Below are positions 18,781 through 28,599 of a stretch of 64,000 nucleotides of DNA, piece after piece. The stretch spans positions 1 to 64,000 of the forward strand of contig UQZN01000016.1 of the NCBI GenBank assembly GCA_900545535.1, in the 5' to 3' direction. The notes below the pieces were generated by a model that did not search any database, had not been told where the DNA came from, and worked only from the letters and a program-made list of their open reading frames with translations. This DNA comes from an uncultured Phascolarctobacterium sp. Its GTDB lineage: Bacteria > Bacillota > Negativicutes > Acidaminococcales > Acidaminococcaceae. How positions within the stretch are numbered: the stretch's first letter is position 1; every line of letters starts with the position of its first letter. Both the position numbers and the translations under genes were made by a program.

Positions 18781-20037
18781 TCAACCCCGTATTTGTCCGT
18801 CGCCGCTGATAAGATATTTGCTGCTGGTTAGCTCAGGCAAAGCCATCGGTCCGCGGGCATGGAGTTTTTGCGTACTGATACCAATTTCAGCGCCAAAACC
18901 AAATTCAAAACCGTCTGTAAAACGTGTTGAAGCGTTAACATAAACTGCGGCAGCATCGACACGCTGCTGAAAGATACGGGCATGTCCATAGTCGCTGGTA
19001 ACGATACATTCAGAATGTTTAGTACCATATCTGGCAATATGCGCAAGCGCCTCTTCCAGACCACTGACTATTTTTACCGATAAACGCAGATCCCCGTACT
19101 CCGTGGCCCAGTCTGCTTCCGTTGCTGCCTGGATACGCTTGTCAAAGGACTGCGTTTTCTCGCAGCCGATGACCGTTACGCCGGCAGCAAAATATTCGGC
19201 CAGCATCTGCGGCAAAAATTCAGCAGCGGCGTCCTCGTGCACCAGCAATGTTTCCATCGCATTACATACTGCCGGGCGCTGCACTTTGGCATTGATGGCG
19301 ATCGCGCGCGCCATATCATAGTCGGCTCCGACATCTACATAGGTATGGCAGACGCCAATACCTGTTTCGATGACAGGGACCGTGGCATTCTGCACCACAG
19401 CCTGAATAAGTCCGGCCCCGCCGCGGGGAATGACTACGTCGACCAGTCCGTTCATTTTGATCAGATCAGTTACAGCCTGACGGTCACTGCTGTCGATAAA
19501 CTGTATGGCCCCTGCCGGTATGCCGGCTGCCTCTGCTGCTTGCGTCAAGATACCGGCAATAGCAATATTTGAATGCAGGGCTTCGCTGCCGCCTTTCAAA
19601 ATAACTGCATTGCCTGATTTTACACATAAACCGATAGCATCGGCTGTAACATTCGGGCGGGCTTCATAGATAATACCAATAACACCAAGAGGAACACGTA
19701 CTTTCGTCACAGTCAGACCATTCGGCAGTCTACGTCCATCCAAAACATTGCCGACAGGATCTTCCAGCTGCGCTACCTGACGCAGTCCTTCGGCCATAGC
19801 ATCAATACGTGCCTGTGAAAGCGCCAGTCTGTCCAGCATTGATGCTTTCATATTATTAGCGCGGCCGGCTTCCATATCTTTGGCATTAGCCGCCAAAATT
19901 TCCGTCACTCCTGCTTCAAGCGCGGCGGCCATAGCCAGCAGCGCTTTATTCTTGATCACGGTAGAAGTTACTGCCAGTTCAGCTGCCGCACGATGTGCAG
20001 CTTCGGCCTTAGTACGCATCATTTCATAAGTTGCCAT
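18781..20037 (-). CDS. proA: Gamma-glutamyl phosphate reductase
   Basis: 418 residues, the normal ProA length. It reduces gamma-glutamyl phosphate to glutamate semialdehyde with NADPH in proline synthesis. The aldehyde dehydrogenase fold shows the glycine-rich cofactor region (LKGGSEALHSN), the catalytic cysteine in the conserved QRPAVCNAMETLLVH block (near residue 258) and the late FGFGAEIGISTQKLHARGP signature. It follows proB by 12 bases, giving an obg-proB-proA order, and ends at a terminator. Confidence 0.96.
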   Translation of the reverse strand: MATYEMMRTKAEAAHRAAAELAVTSTVIKNKALLAMAAALEAGVTEILAANAKDMEAGRANNMKASMLDRLALSQARIDAMAEGLRQVAQLEDPVGNVLDGRRLPNGLTVTKVRVPLGVIGIIYEARPNVTADAIGLCVKSGNAVILKGGSEALHSNIAIAGILTQAAEAAGIPAGAIQFIDSSDRQAVTDLIKMNGLVDVVIPRGGAGLIQAVVQNATVPVIETGIGVCHTYVDVGADYDMARAIAINAKVQRPAVCNAMETLLVHEDAAAEFLPQMLAEYFAAGVTVIGCEKTQSFDKRIQAATEADWATEYGDLRLSVKIVSGLEEALAHIARYGTKHSECIVTSDYGHARIFQQRVDAAAVYVNASTRFTDGFEFGFGAEIGISTQKLHARGPMALPELTSSKYLISGDGQIRG

Positions 20038-20049
20038 GCGGGTCTCCTC

Positions 20050-21183
20050 CTAGCCCAAAATAACCAGATCATCACGATGGATGACCTCGTCGTAATTTTT
20101 ATGACCTATTCTGTCTTCTATTTCCGAGGTTTTTGCACCTTTGATCTGCTCCAGTTCCGCTGAAGAATAGTGACTCAAACCACGTGCCAGTTCATGCCCG
20201 GCCAGGTCGACAACGCTGACGGTATTACCGGCTTCAAACTGCCCTTCAACCGCCGTGATGCCTGCCGGCAAAATGCTGCAGCCGCCTGCTTTGCGCACGG
20301 CTTTGGCGCAGCCTTCATCAATAACAAGTTTACCCATAATGCGGGCCCCAAAGGCCAGCCAGCGTTTACGGAACTGCAGACGGTTCTCTTTGGAAACAAA
20401 GACCGTGCCAATATTCTCACCCTGCAAAATGCGGGCAATAGCATATTTTTCGTCGCCGCGGGCAATAGCCAGATGGATACCCGAACTGGTGGCGGCTTTA
20501 GCCGCCTGCAGCTTGGTAAACATACCGCCGGTCCCTAAGCTGCTGCCAACACCACCGGCGCTGGCCTCGATCTCCGGGGTAATATCGCTGACGATACTCA
20601 CCAGTTTTGCATCGGGATGCGTCTGTGGGTTTGCTGTATACAATCCGTCTACGTCGGAAAGGATCACGACCAGATCGGCATCGACGATACCGGCTACCAG
20701 TGCCGACATATTATCATTATCACCGATCTTCAATTCATCTAAAGCGACAACGTCATTTTCATTGACGATGGGAATAACTCTGTTTTTTAGCAGCTCCATA
20801 AACGTATTGCGTGAATTGGTGTAACGGTGCCGGTCCAAAGATTCTGTTTTTGTCAGCAGTACCTGTGCCACAATCTGCCCGTATTCGGCAAAAAGTTTTT
20901 CATAAGTATGCATCAAAATCCCCTGTCCTACGGCAGCAGCAGCCTGCTTACCGGGGATAGTCTTGGGTTTTTCGGGCAGCCCCAGACGGTCCACGCCTAC
21001 GGCAACAGCGCCGGACGTCACCAGGATCATTTCTTTGCCCTGGTTCTGTAAGTCGGCAAGTTCACGGGCCAATCGGTCGATCTGTTCAAAATTACGTTTA
21101 CCGTTAACGTAGGTTATGGTACTGGTACCAACCTTCACTACGATACGTTTAGCTTCTTTCAGCGCAGAGCGGTCAAAAGTCAT
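20050..21183 (-). CDS. proB: Glutamate 5-kinase
   Basis: About 377 residues from the ATG at 21183. An earlier in-frame ATG at 21228 lies inside the obg end, while the chosen start has GAGGGG upstream. The amino-acid kinase domain (VVKVGTSTI, LVTSGAVAVG, VPIVNENDVVA, LLSDVDGLYT type blocks, GTGGMFTKLQAA) is followed by a C-terminal PUA domain (about 280-377), as in full-length ProB. It phosphorylates glutamate for proline synthesis and is usually inhibited by proline. It lies between obg and proA in one transcript. Confidence 0.95.
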   Translation of the reverse strand: MTFDRSALKEAKRIVVKVGTSTITYVNGKRNFEQIDRLARELADLQNQGKEMILVTSGAVAVGVDRLGLPEKPKTIPGKQAAAAVGQGILMHTYEKLFAEYGQIVAQVLLTKTESLDRHRYTNSRNTFMELLKNRVIPIVNENDVVALDELKIGDNDNMSALVAGIVDADLVVILSDVDGLYTANPQTHPDAKLVSIVSDITPEIEASAGGVGSSLGTGGMFTKLQAAKAATSSGIHLAIARGDEKYAIARILQGENIGTVFVSKENRLQFRKRWLAFGARIMGKLVIDEGCAKAVRKAGGCSILPAGITAVEGQFEAGNTVSVVDLAGHELARGLSHYSSAELEQIKGAKTSEIEDRIGHKNYDEVIHRDDLVILG

Positions 21184-21208
21184 CCAGCTCAGTCCCCTCG
21201 TTAAAATC

Positions 21209-22480
21209 TTAGTATTCTTTAAACTCAAACACCATATCGCGGATACGTACTGTCTGACCTTCCTGAATACCTTTTTCTTTTAAAGCGGCATCGATACCCA
21301 GGCTTTTCCAGATCAGCTGGAAGCGGTACAATGCTTCGTCATTATCAAAATTTGTCATGGCTACAAGGCGCTCGATATTTTTACCTTTTACTTCAAAATC
21401 CGCATCCGCACAGGCTGTGATCTCAAAGCTGTCCGGGTCGATTTCATCTATCATGATATGTTCTTCTTCATCCGGCTCCGGTTCAAAGTTCTGCAGCATC
21501 TCATAAGCCTTATACATCAGTTCCTGCAGGCCTTCACCGGTAGCGGCCGAAGCTTTTACGATCTCATAGCCTTTGGCTTCTACATATTCTTTAACACGCT
21601 GGAAATTTTCCTGCCCTTCTGGCAAGTCCATTTTATTGGCAACTACCAGCTGTTTGCGACGCCCCAAACGTTCACTGTATTGCGACAGCTCGAAATTGAT
21701 TTTTTCAAAATCTTCGATGGGATCACGGCCGTCGGTACCGGAAACGTCCAAAACATGCAGCAGTACTTTGGTGCGTTCCACATGACGCAGAAAGTCGTGC
21801 CCCAAACCTACGCCTTCATGCGCGCCTTCGATCAGTCCGGGAATATCGGCTAAAACAAAGCTGCGTTCAGCGTCGATACGCACCACACCTAAAACCGGGG
21901 TCAGCGTCGTAAAGTGATAAGCGGCGATTTCAGGCCTTGCAGCCGAAACCTGGGCAATGATACTGGATTTACCAACACTGGGATAACCAACCAGGCCAAC
22001 GTCAGCCAGCAGCTTCAGTTCCAGCTTGACCCAGCGCAATTCTCCCGGTTCGCCTTTTTCAGCAAAGGTCGGAGCCCTGTTGGTACTGGTAACATAACAG
22101 GCATTGCCTTTACCACCGCGGCCGCCTCTGGCAATAACATATTCCTGACCGTCCTCAGTCAGATCAGCCAGACGCACGCCGGTAGCATCATCGCGCACTA
22201 AAGTACCCATTGGAACCTTTACGATAACATCATCGGCTCGTGGACCTGTGCAGTTGGAATTACCGCCGTGCCCGCCACGTTTGGCAACAAACTTTCTTTT
22301 GTAGCGAAAGTCGATCAAAGTATTGAGATTTTTATCAGCTTTTAAAATCACATCGCCGCCACGACCGCCATTGCCACCGTTCGGGCCGCCTTTTTCAACA
22401 AATTTTTCACGTCTGAAACTGCTACGGCCATCACCGCCGGCACCGGCCTCAACATATATTCTCGCTCGATCAATAAACAT
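21209..22480 (-). CDS. obg: Obg/CgtA GTPase
   Basis: About 423 residues from the ATG at 22480, chosen for its GAGGAG site; a start at 22501 is less likely. It has the three Obg parts: a glycine-rich N-terminal domain (FVEKGGPNGGNGGRGGDV), a central GTPase (G1 GYPSVGKSS, G3 DIPGLIEGA, G4 NKMD) and the C-terminal OCT domain that ends DMVFEFKEY, typical of Firmicutes. Obg acts in large ribosomal subunit maturation and stress control. It is first in the obg-proB-proA transcript, a common Firmicute neighbourhood. Confidence 0.96.
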   Translation of the reverse strand: MFIDRARIYVEAGAGGDGRSSFRREKFVEKGGPNGGNGGRGGDVILKADKNLNTLIDFRYKRKFVAKRGGHGGNSNCTGPRADDVIVKVPMGTLVRDDATGVRLADLTEDGQEYVIARGGRGGKGNACYVTSTNRAPTFAEKGEPGELRWVKLELKLLADVGLVGYPSVGKSSIIAQVSAARPEIAAYHFTTLTPVLGVVRIDAERSFVLADIPGLIEGAHEGVGLGHDFLRHVERTKVLLHVLDVSGTDGRDPIEDFEKINFELSQYSERLGRRKQLVVANKMDLPEGQENFQRVKEYVEAKGYEIVKASAATGEGLQELMYKAYEMLQNFEPEPDEEEHIMIDEIDPDSFEITACADADFEVKGKNIERLVAMTNFDNDEALYRFQLIWKSLGIDAALKEKGIQEGQTVRIRDMVFEFKEY

Positions 22481-22565
22481 GATTTTCTCCTCTATCTTCA
22501 ATAAATTAAATATTCAGCATAAATACTGCGTTAAACTTAACGCCCGCCTACTTATCTATTTCTTT

Positions 22566-22595
22566 ATTATAATACAAAAAGGCACGTGAAAGCAA
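22566..22595 (-). promoter_or_regulatory. Candidate promoter of obg-proB-proA
   Basis: Minus strand TTGCTT (22590-22595), an 18-base spacer, then TATAAT (22566-22571). It lies about 85 bases upstream of the obg start and after the SGNH gene stop. Sequence match only. Confidence 0.55.
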
Positions 22596-22602
22596 AGTTT
22601 CT

Positions 22603-23157
22603 TTATTTACTATTATCTTTTTCCAGCCAGCTTTTAAGCAGCGGCGCAGCATATCTTCCCATTGCTCTGTAAACTTCGGCAGTCGGATGCACGCCGTCCA
22701 GATAGGCGTTCTTCCGGTCTGCCGCAGTCAGCCCCACAGCCGGCTGCAGATCAAGCAGCCATACCGACTCTGCAAAACGTGTGCTTATGGCCTCACGCAG
22801 CGGTAAAATATATTTGTTTAACCCGCTTTCGGCAGTTACCAGCGGCAAGACTATACCCGGTTTTAAATTTTTATCCTGGCAACAGCACACTGTTTTCTGC
22901 AGGTCTTCCACAATAAATTTCTGCGGCCGCATTTGAATGATATCGTTCGCGCCACCCCAAAATAAAATATGCGTAGTCTGTTCCGGTAAAAACGCCGTTT
23001 GCAGACGGGTTAAAATATCGTCTGTACAATCGCCGCAAACGCCATAATTTAAAAATTTATGACCTGTCAGCTTTTCAACTTCCGCGATCCACGAAACACG
23101 CGGTCCGAAAGGAAAACCATAAATCAGAGAATCGCCAAAACATGCCACTGTCTGCAT
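22603..23157 (-). CDS. SGNH/GDSL-type hydrolase
   Basis: 184 residues with the four SGNH blocks: block I FGDSLIYG (residues 7-14, nucleophile Ser10), block II glycine (NYGVCGDCTDD), block III GGANDI and block V DGVHP with the Asp-His pair. This is the esterase/lipase or acyl-hydrolase fold; no signal peptide is present, so it should be cytoplasmic. Substrate is not evident. It stands alone, with obg downstream on the same strand. A second, unrelated SGNH protein occurs at 37059-37724. Confidence 0.88.
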   Translation of the reverse strand: MQTVACFGDSLIYGFPFGPRVSWIAEVEKLTGHKFLNYGVCGDCTDDILTRLQTAFLPEQTTHILFWGGANDIIQMRPQKFIVEDLQKTVCCCQDKNLKPGIVLPLVTAESGLNKYILPLREAISTRFAESVWLLDLQPAVGLTAADRKNAYLDGVHPTAEVYRAMGRYAAPLLKSWLEKDNSK

Positions 23158-23411
23158 TTCTTCACCACCTGTCAGCTCTTAATGGCATTTTATCAAGCCT
23201 GCTTCCAAAAAGCAAAAAAAAATTTTGAGCTTTCAGTATGAAAAACTTTTAACTTTAATATAATTATGTAATTATATTAAACAGATTATGTAACCATTGT
23301 AAGATGCAAATCCTGTTGTCGTAAGGTATTATATAGACAAGGCAAAAGCATTAAATGCAATTACCTCCTCCCTTCTCTCTCAATTATTTTCATCCTTTCA
23401 ACCTCAAAAAG

Positions 23412-23450
23412 CGGTTGCGACTACGGTGGTGCGAGTCGCAGCCGTTTTTT
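23412..23450 (+). terminator. Strong hairpin with plus-strand U tract, no gene upstream on that strand
   Basis: CGGTTGCGACT (23412-23422) pairs with AGTCGCAGCCG (23434-23444), with one G-U pair, followed by six T on the plus strand. No plus-strand gene leads into it. The flank at 23158-23411 is AT-rich and has no open frame with a good ribosome site. It may end a small plus-strand RNA. It could also end LysR transcription on the minus strand, where the tract is five T. Confidence 0.6.
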
Positions 23451-23466
23451 GCTTTTATACGCCATC

Positions 23467-24351
23467 TTAATATCTTCTTAAAAAATCACCAAAATGACAG
23501 GCCTGAATAAAATTATAAAATGTAGCCGGGAGCTTCCTTTGCAGAGCGCTGTTTTTCCCAACGATCCATGTTTTGCGGTGTATCAATTCACCTTGTTTAT
23601 CACAAAGCGGAATCTGGTAAACCTCCGGATGATCGGATAAAACTATTGAAGGCAGCAACCCGTAACCAACACCGCTGAATACCATTTCTTTGCATAAATC
23701 GATATTGCTGACCTGCATTATAATATTAGGTTTTTCTTCAAATCTGCTGTTCCACCAATTATCCAAAAACGTCCTGAAATATGAATCTGTTTGATAATCC
23801 ACTCTGGCCATAGAGGGTAAATCATTTAATTCAAACCTTGTTTTAGAGACCGCGCATAAATGATTTATCGTCAACAATTTTTTTACACCGTCATCCCAAC
23901 CGAAATCTTCACGCAAAAAACCAAAATGAAATGTTCCATCTTTAGTATGCGACAGTACCTCGCTACTGTTTTCAATCGTTACTTCAAAAGTTACTTTAGG
24001 ATACATTTCTTTAAATTTCTGTATCAATAGAGGTATGTAATATCTGGCAATAATGCTTGGCGATCCTATTCTCAACGTTCCGGAAACATCGACTTCCATA
24101 TTGGAAAGTTTTTCCAAAAATAATTCAAAGTCAGTTAGACAGTCACCCGCATATTCCGCTGCGTATTTTCCTGCATGAGTAAAGGTGATGCCTTTATTAC
24201 TGGAAACAATTAATTTTACCCCTAAATATTTTTCGATTTTCTTAATTCTGCCAGTCAGAGCAGGTTGAGAAATGTATAAAACTTTTGCTGTATTCGTAAT
24301 ATTCTTCAATTCATATAATGTTTTAATAATTTTCCAGTCAAACATATCCAT
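23467..24351 (-). CDS. LysR-family transcriptional regulator
   Basis: About 294 residues from the ATG at 24351, chosen for AAGGGGG 9 bases before it. An N-terminal winged helix-turn-helix (residues 4-62, with NTAKVLYISQPALTGRIKKIEKYLG) is followed by a periplasmic-binding-like effector domain (about 90-290). It lies at the downstream end of the TTT/CoA-transferase/mutase cluster, same strand but with its own promoter, so it is the best candidate for its regulator. LysR proteins usually bind T-N11-A boxes near their target promoter and respond to a pathway metabolite. The effector is unknown. Confidence 0.88.
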   Translation of the reverse strand: MDMFDWKIIKTLYELKNITNTAKVLYISQPALTGRIKKIEKYLGVKLIVSSNKGITFTHAGKYAAEYAGDCLTDFELFLEKLSNMEVDVSGTLRIGSPSIIARYYIPLLIQKFKEMYPKVTFEVTIENSSEVLSHTKDGTFHFGFLREDFGWDDGVKKLLTINHLCAVSKTRFELNDLPSMARVDYQTDSYFRTFLDNWWNSRFEEKPNIIMQVSNIDLCKEMVFSGVGYGLLPSIVLSDHPEVYQIPLCDKQGELIHRKTWIVGKNSALQRKLPATFYNFIQACHFGDFLRRY

Positions 24352-24445
24352 ATTATTACGCCCCCTTTGCCCGTAAATATCCTTGAGCGGCACAGAAATT
24401 ATCTTTATACCCTAAAAACTAATTTTAATTGCTTTGGCATTAATT

Positions 24446-24474
24446 AAAATATCTTAAAACTATTATTTTGTCAA
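24446..24474 (-). promoter_or_regulatory. Candidate promoter of the lysR gene
   Basis: Minus strand TTGACA (24469-24474), a 17-base spacer, TATTTT (24446-24451), about 95 bases before the lysR start. The interval 24352-24651 is otherwise AT-rich and non-coding as far as I can see. Confidence 0.6.
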
Positions 24475-24651
24475 TGTATTTTATTTTTAAACGTTTAAAT
24501 TTAAAACAATTTATAATATTTTTATCTTTTTCTCTACCAACTATTCTTGATATTAAAACTAATTCTATATCGTTGCAAAAATCCGGGAATTGCTGCTGTA
24601 ATAAGCTCTTTAGCATACATGTAGTAATTCTGCTGTTTGTTGCCAAAATGT

Positions 24652-26058
24652 CTAAACACCATATAGCTGATACAATATTATAATTCCACTCCCAATCAAA
24701 AACAAAATGATACCAAACAGGCCATTCCACTTCACTCCGACATCATAGATAGAAACATTCAAAAATTTGGCTGTGGTCAACACCATACCGGCAAAAGGAG
24801 AAAGCATATAAGAAAGCATAGAACCAAATAACAATGTCAGTGCAATCACCCTGGGATCAAGCGGCAATGATGACGACATGAGTACTTGTCCCAAAATTAT
24901 GATTACGACAAATGGATGTAATCCAAACATTGCCAATGCTATGATACTTAGGATAATCACCGGGATGATCGTTATAGGATTTTGATCAGACAATAAGGTT
25001 ACATACGGTAAAATTTTTTCTAAAACCGCTGATGTTTCCAATGCTTTTGAAAAAATCCCCAAAGCCACATATAAAATCGCTAAATCTATTGTTTTTACTA
25101 AACTCACATCAAAATATTCATCAACGGCCTTTTTAAAATTTTTTTCTTTTCTTAACGTAAACAACCAGATAGAAACTAAAAGTAATCCCGCCAACATCAC
25201 CCGCGAGGTGTTGTCGCCTATTCCGATTACATCAAAGCTGAAAATTAATACTATAAGCACTATTACAAGAAATACGATATTCAAAACTTTCCTCAAGGCT
25301 TCTTGTTTTGCTTTAATTTCATACACCGCTGCATTTGTCCTTAAACATGTTTCTTTATTAAAAGGCACCTTACTCAAATATTTTTTCTGCAGGCAGTAGC
25401 TTATTCCTAATCCCAGTATGGAAACAGCAAACCCGACCGGGAAAATATCGACCCATCTCACGCCGGTGACATTCATTACCAGCAGAATATTTACAGCTCC
25501 CGGCGCCCACATAACAGCAACAGCATATCCGCGTGTCAAAGCGGTGCTCATAAATTTATTATAATTGTTTAATATTTGCTTTAATGGTGCTCCCAACAAA
25601 GATAACATAACCGGAATCGTGCCAAAAAGTAAAAATGTAGAAAACATACTGATGACAACGGACGAAAAAATATATACATGTCTTTCATTTTTAAAACCCT
25701 GTAATAAAAGGTATTTAAAATGTCCAGAATAATTACCAATTTTTATCGGGATCACAAAAAGCTGCATTATCACCAAAATTGCAGTAATATTCAGCATATA
25801 ATTAATACCACTTATCCATGAAGTTAACGGCTGATATGTGTAAAGGTTCAATAATGTTCCTAAAAAAAGAAATCCTGCAACCATTTTTCTAAAATTTTTA
25901 CTCATCACTGTTATGCCAAGCAAGAGTATCATGATACCGCAAAAAGCTATCAGATACCGCAAATCAAATATTTTAAACAAAGCCAGCATCTGCAGCAACG
26001 CTATCACTACAATCAATTTGACACATATTTTTATTCTATCTTCCGAAGACAACCTCAA
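24652..26058 (-). CDS. Polytopic permease, ion-transporter-like carboxylate carrier
   Basis: 468 residues with 11-13 membrane helices in two halves separated by a charged cytoplasmic loop (about 225-255). Features such as TIPVMLSLLGAP in the first half and SSLPLDP plus SYMLSPFAGMVLTTAK in the second resemble the re-entrant hairpins of the IT superfamily (DcuC, CitT, ArsB-like), but I cannot place the family firmly. It lies 112 bases after the thiolase and before lysR, so it may move a substrate or end product of the pathway. An inverted repeat occupies the gap to the thiolase gene. The 5' end has a modest GGAGG site. Confidence 0.7.
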   Translation of the reverse strand: MRLSSEDRIKICVKLIVVIALLQMLALFKIFDLRYLIAFCGIMILLLGITVMSKNFRKMVAGFLFLGTLLNLYTYQPLTSWISGINYMLNITAILVIMQLFVIPIKIGNYSGHFKYLLLQGFKNERHVYIFSSVVISMFSTFLLFGTIPVMLSLLGAPLKQILNNYNKFMSTALTRGYAVAVMWAPGAVNILLVMNVTGVRWVDIFPVGFAVSILGLGISYCLQKKYLSKVPFNKETCLRTNAAVYEIKAKQEALRKVLNIVFLVIVLIVLIFSFDVIGIGDNTSRVMLAGLLLVSIWLFTLRKEKNFKKAVDEYFDVSLVKTIDLAILYVALGIFSKALETSAVLEKILPYVTLLSDQNPITIIPVIILSIIALAMFGLHPFVVIIILGQVLMSSSLPLDPRVIALTLLFGSMLSYMLSPFAGMVLTTAKFLNVSIYDVGVKWNGLFGIILFLIGSGIIILYQLYGV

Positions 26059-26097
26059 CGCCTCCTTTCACATCTGCCGGTTATTAAATTTACAAAC

Positions 26098-26147
26098 GGC
26101 CTGTGCAGCAGTTTGCAATTATACATTACCGAACTGCTTCACAGGCC
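26098..26147 (-). repeat. Inverted repeat between thiolase and permease genes
   Basis: Arms at 26098-26115 and 26130-26147 pair over 18 bases with one mismatch and one wobble, around a 14-base loop. No U tract follows on the minus strand, so it looks more like an mRNA processing or stabilising hairpin than a terminator. Confidence 0.7.
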
Positions 26148-26169
26148 ATTTAATACACCTCTGTTATTA

Positions 26170-27375
26170 TTATTTTTCGACTTTAAAAACCATACATTCG
26201 CCTTCGCCAATACCGCCGCAAATAGTCGCCAAGGCATAACCGCCGCCGCGTCTTTGCATTTCCCTGCAAACAGTCATTACCAGGCGGGCAGCCGTAGCCC
26301 CGGTCGGATGGCCAATAGCAATAGCTCCACCATTAACATTAGTGATCTTTCTCAAAGCTTCCACCTTTTCCTCATTACCTTCACCGAGGATTTTGGTAGT
26401 AACCAACGGCATGACCGCAAACGCTTCATTAACTTCGATCAATTGAATCTGATCAATTGTCAGGTTAGCTTTTTGCAGGGCTTTCTTGGCCGCTTCAGCT
26501 GGAATAGAAGCAATTCCATCCGGATGACCTGAAGCCTGAGCATGACCGATAATAGTTGCCAGAGGTTTTAGGCCTCTTTTTACTGCTTCTTCTCTGCTCA
26601 TAAGAGTTACCATAGCCGCACCAGTACTAAGTCCTGGCGCATTACCTGCTGTTACAGTCGGACTCCCATAGACCGTGGGCAGCTTAGCCAGCCCTTCAAT
26701 AGTTGTCTCCGGTCTCGGTGACTGGTCTTTGTCAATCACAATTTCTCTGCTTTTTTTATCTTTTAGTACCACCGATACGATTTCATCGTCAAATTTACCA
26801 GCGGCTTCCGCTGCCGCATATTTTTTCTGGCTGCCAAAGGCCCAGATATCCTGCATCTCCCGGCTGATGTCATATTTCACAGCACCTTTACCAGCTTGAA
26901 CGGCACGTGGTTCGCCAGTATATGGACACGACACCACCATAATATCTTTCAGCACGATATCACCAATTCTTTTACCCCATCTGAGATCGTTAAGAAAATA
27001 TGGGACATTGCTCATATTTTCACTGCCGCCGCAGACGGCAATTTTAGCTTCGCCAAGAGCAATGGCCCTGTAGCCCATGGCAATTGCCGAATAAGAAGAA
27101 CAGCAGGCTCTGTCAACAGTCAGGGCATTGGCAGTTTCAGGGATGCCTGATTCCAAAGCAGCCTGTCTGGCAATAGATCTGTTCTGAGTTGGCATATTGA
27201 TGCCCAGATAATATTCTTCCACGTCTTGGGGGTCTAACGCAGCACGCTGCATCGCTGCTTTCGTTGCGATACTGGCTAACTCCACCGTACTCATATTTTT
27301 CAGTGGTCCACCAAATTTATCAAACGGAGTTCTGGCTGTACTGACAATAACAACTTCTTGCATTTTAACTGCCAC
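26170..27375 (-). CDS. Thiolase (acetyl-CoA acyltransferase family)
   Basis: 401 residues. The thiolase residues are present: nucleophile cysteine in VDRACCSS (about residue 92), NEAFA (about 328), GHPTGAT (about 360) and the second cysteine in TICGGIGEGE (about 391). The last two blocks deviate from the usual GHPxGxSG and CGGGGMG, which may indicate an unusual acyl chain. It either cleaves a 3-ketoacyl-CoA with CoA or performs the reverse condensation. It lies 6 bases after a CoA-transferase gene, in the same operon as a B12 mutase, so a degradative role at the end of the pathway is likely. Confidence 0.9.
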   Translation of the reverse strand: MAVKMQEVVIVSTARTPFDKFGGPLKNMSTVELASIATKAAMQRAALDPQDVEEYYLGINMPTQNRSIARQAALESGIPETANALTVDRACCSSYSAIAMGYRAIALGEAKIAVCGGSENMSNVPYFLNDLRWGKRIGDIVLKDIMVVSCPYTGEPRAVQAGKGAVKYDISREMQDIWAFGSQKKYAAAEAAGKFDDEIVSVVLKDKKSREIVIDKDQSPRPETTIEGLAKLPTVYGSPTVTAGNAPGLSTGAAMVTLMSREEAVKRGLKPLATIIGHAQASGHPDGIASIPAEAAKKALQKANLTIDQIQLIEVNEAFAVMPLVTTKILGEGNEEKVEALRKITNVNGGAIAIGHPTGATAARLVMTVCREMQRRGGGYALATICGGIGEGECMVFKVEK

Positions 27376-27381
27376 CTTTCG

Positions 27382-28587
27382 TCAAATTACTTTTTTGGTT
27401 TTTAATTCTGCGATCTTATTTTCGTCATACTTTAACAACTGAGAAAGTATTTCATCATTATCAGCGCCTAATTGTGGAACCGCACCGTAAATTGGTTCTT
27501 CGCCATCAAGTTTATACGGGCTGCCTACCACAGTGACTTCACCCATTACTGTGTCGGGAATAGTTACAAACATTTCTCTGGCTTTAACATGCGGACAATT
27601 AAAAACATCCTGAGAATTTTGTACAGGTCCGCAGGGGAGGCCCTCTGCCATCAGTATCTCACATACTTCGTTTTTAGTTTTATCGGCCATCCATTCCTTG
27701 ATAATGGGCATCAGCATATTAATCTTAGCAGCACGTTTAGGTCCTGAATCAAGTTCTTCATTGATAAGATCTTCACGTTTGATTGCCTTACAGAACTTGA
27801 CCCACATGGCCTGGGTCGGTACGATCAAAGCTACATAACCATCTTTAGCTTCAAACGGTCCCCAGGGGCAAATCAATGGATCAGGCCCGCGGCTGAGGAT
27901 TTTACCTGTAAACGAATATACGTTATGCGCCCGCTCCGCCAGAGCGATCATGCAATCATACATTGCCACGTCTATAAATTCGCCCTGACCGGTTTTAAGG
28001 GCTTTAATGTAGCCCAGCAAAGCTGCATTAGCTGCAAAAACGCCGGTCCCCACATCACCGATCGCCACTCCCAGCCAGGTAGGCGGGCCATCGACCTGGC
28101 CGGCTAAATGCATCAGTCCGCCCATGGCCTGTGCAACGATATCATAAGCCGTTCGTTTTGCAAAAGGCCCCTGTTTTTTTGGCAGACGGCCAAAACCACT
28201 GATTGCCACATATACTCCTTTAGGATTGATTTCCCTGATAACGTCATAACCAAGCTTGAATTTCTCCATCATTCCAGGTTTAAAATTTTCGACGATAATA
28301 TCACTTTTTGCAATCAGCCCTTTTAAAATTTCAATACCTTCCGGTTTACTGAAATCAACAGTAACGCTTTTTTTATTTCTATTAAACCGCATAAAATAGC
28401 CACTGGTCGTATTTTCGCCGTTTTTTAAAATCGGGGCCATTTCCCGGGCCGAATCTCCGCTACCAGCCCGTTCGACTTTGATCACTTCTGCTCCCTGGTC
28501 CGCCAGCATCATTGTGCAGTATGGTGCCGCAACCTGCTGTTCAATACCCAGGACCCGCACACCGTCAAGAATACCTTTGCCGTTCAT
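27382..28587 (-). CDS. Class III CoA-transferase (CaiB/BaiF family) 1
   Basis: 401 residues. It shows the family pattern: RVLGIEQQVAAPYCTMMLADQGAEVIKVE at the start, IIVENFKPG near residue 97 and the catalytic aspartate at Asp178 (AIGDVGTG). Such enzymes pass CoA from one acyl-CoA to a free acid through an aspartyl-CoA thioester, often with dimers of interlocked rings. Its neighbours are a B12 mutase small subunit (12 bases upstream) and a thiolase. A second family member lies upstream in the operon, so the two may form a heteromer or act on different acids. Confidence 0.92.
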   Translation of the reverse strand: MNGKGILDGVRVLGIEQQVAAPYCTMMLADQGAEVIKVERAGSGDSAREMAPILKNGENTTSGYFMRFNRNKKSVTVDFSKPEGIEILKGLIAKSDIIVENFKPGMMEKFKLGYDVIREINPKGVYVAISGFGRLPKKQGPFAKRTAYDIVAQAMGGLMHLAGQVDGPPTWLGVAIGDVGTGVFAANAALLGYIKALKTGQGEFIDVAMYDCMIALAERAHNVYSFTGKILSRGPDPLICPWGPFEAKDGYVALIVPTQAMWVKFCKAIKREDLINEELDSGPKRAAKINMLMPIIKEWMADKTKNEVCEILMAEGLPCGPVQNSQDVFNCPHVKAREMFVTIPDTVMGEVTVVGSPYKLDGEEPIYGAVPQLGADNDEILSQLLKYDENKIAELKTKKVI

Positions 28588-28599
28588 AGTTCTGCCTCC

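Noticed and set aside
24440..24730. 96-codon minus-strand frame overlapping the permease end
   Set aside because: Overlaps conserved permease sequence in another frame, AT-rich, and covers the lysR promoter.
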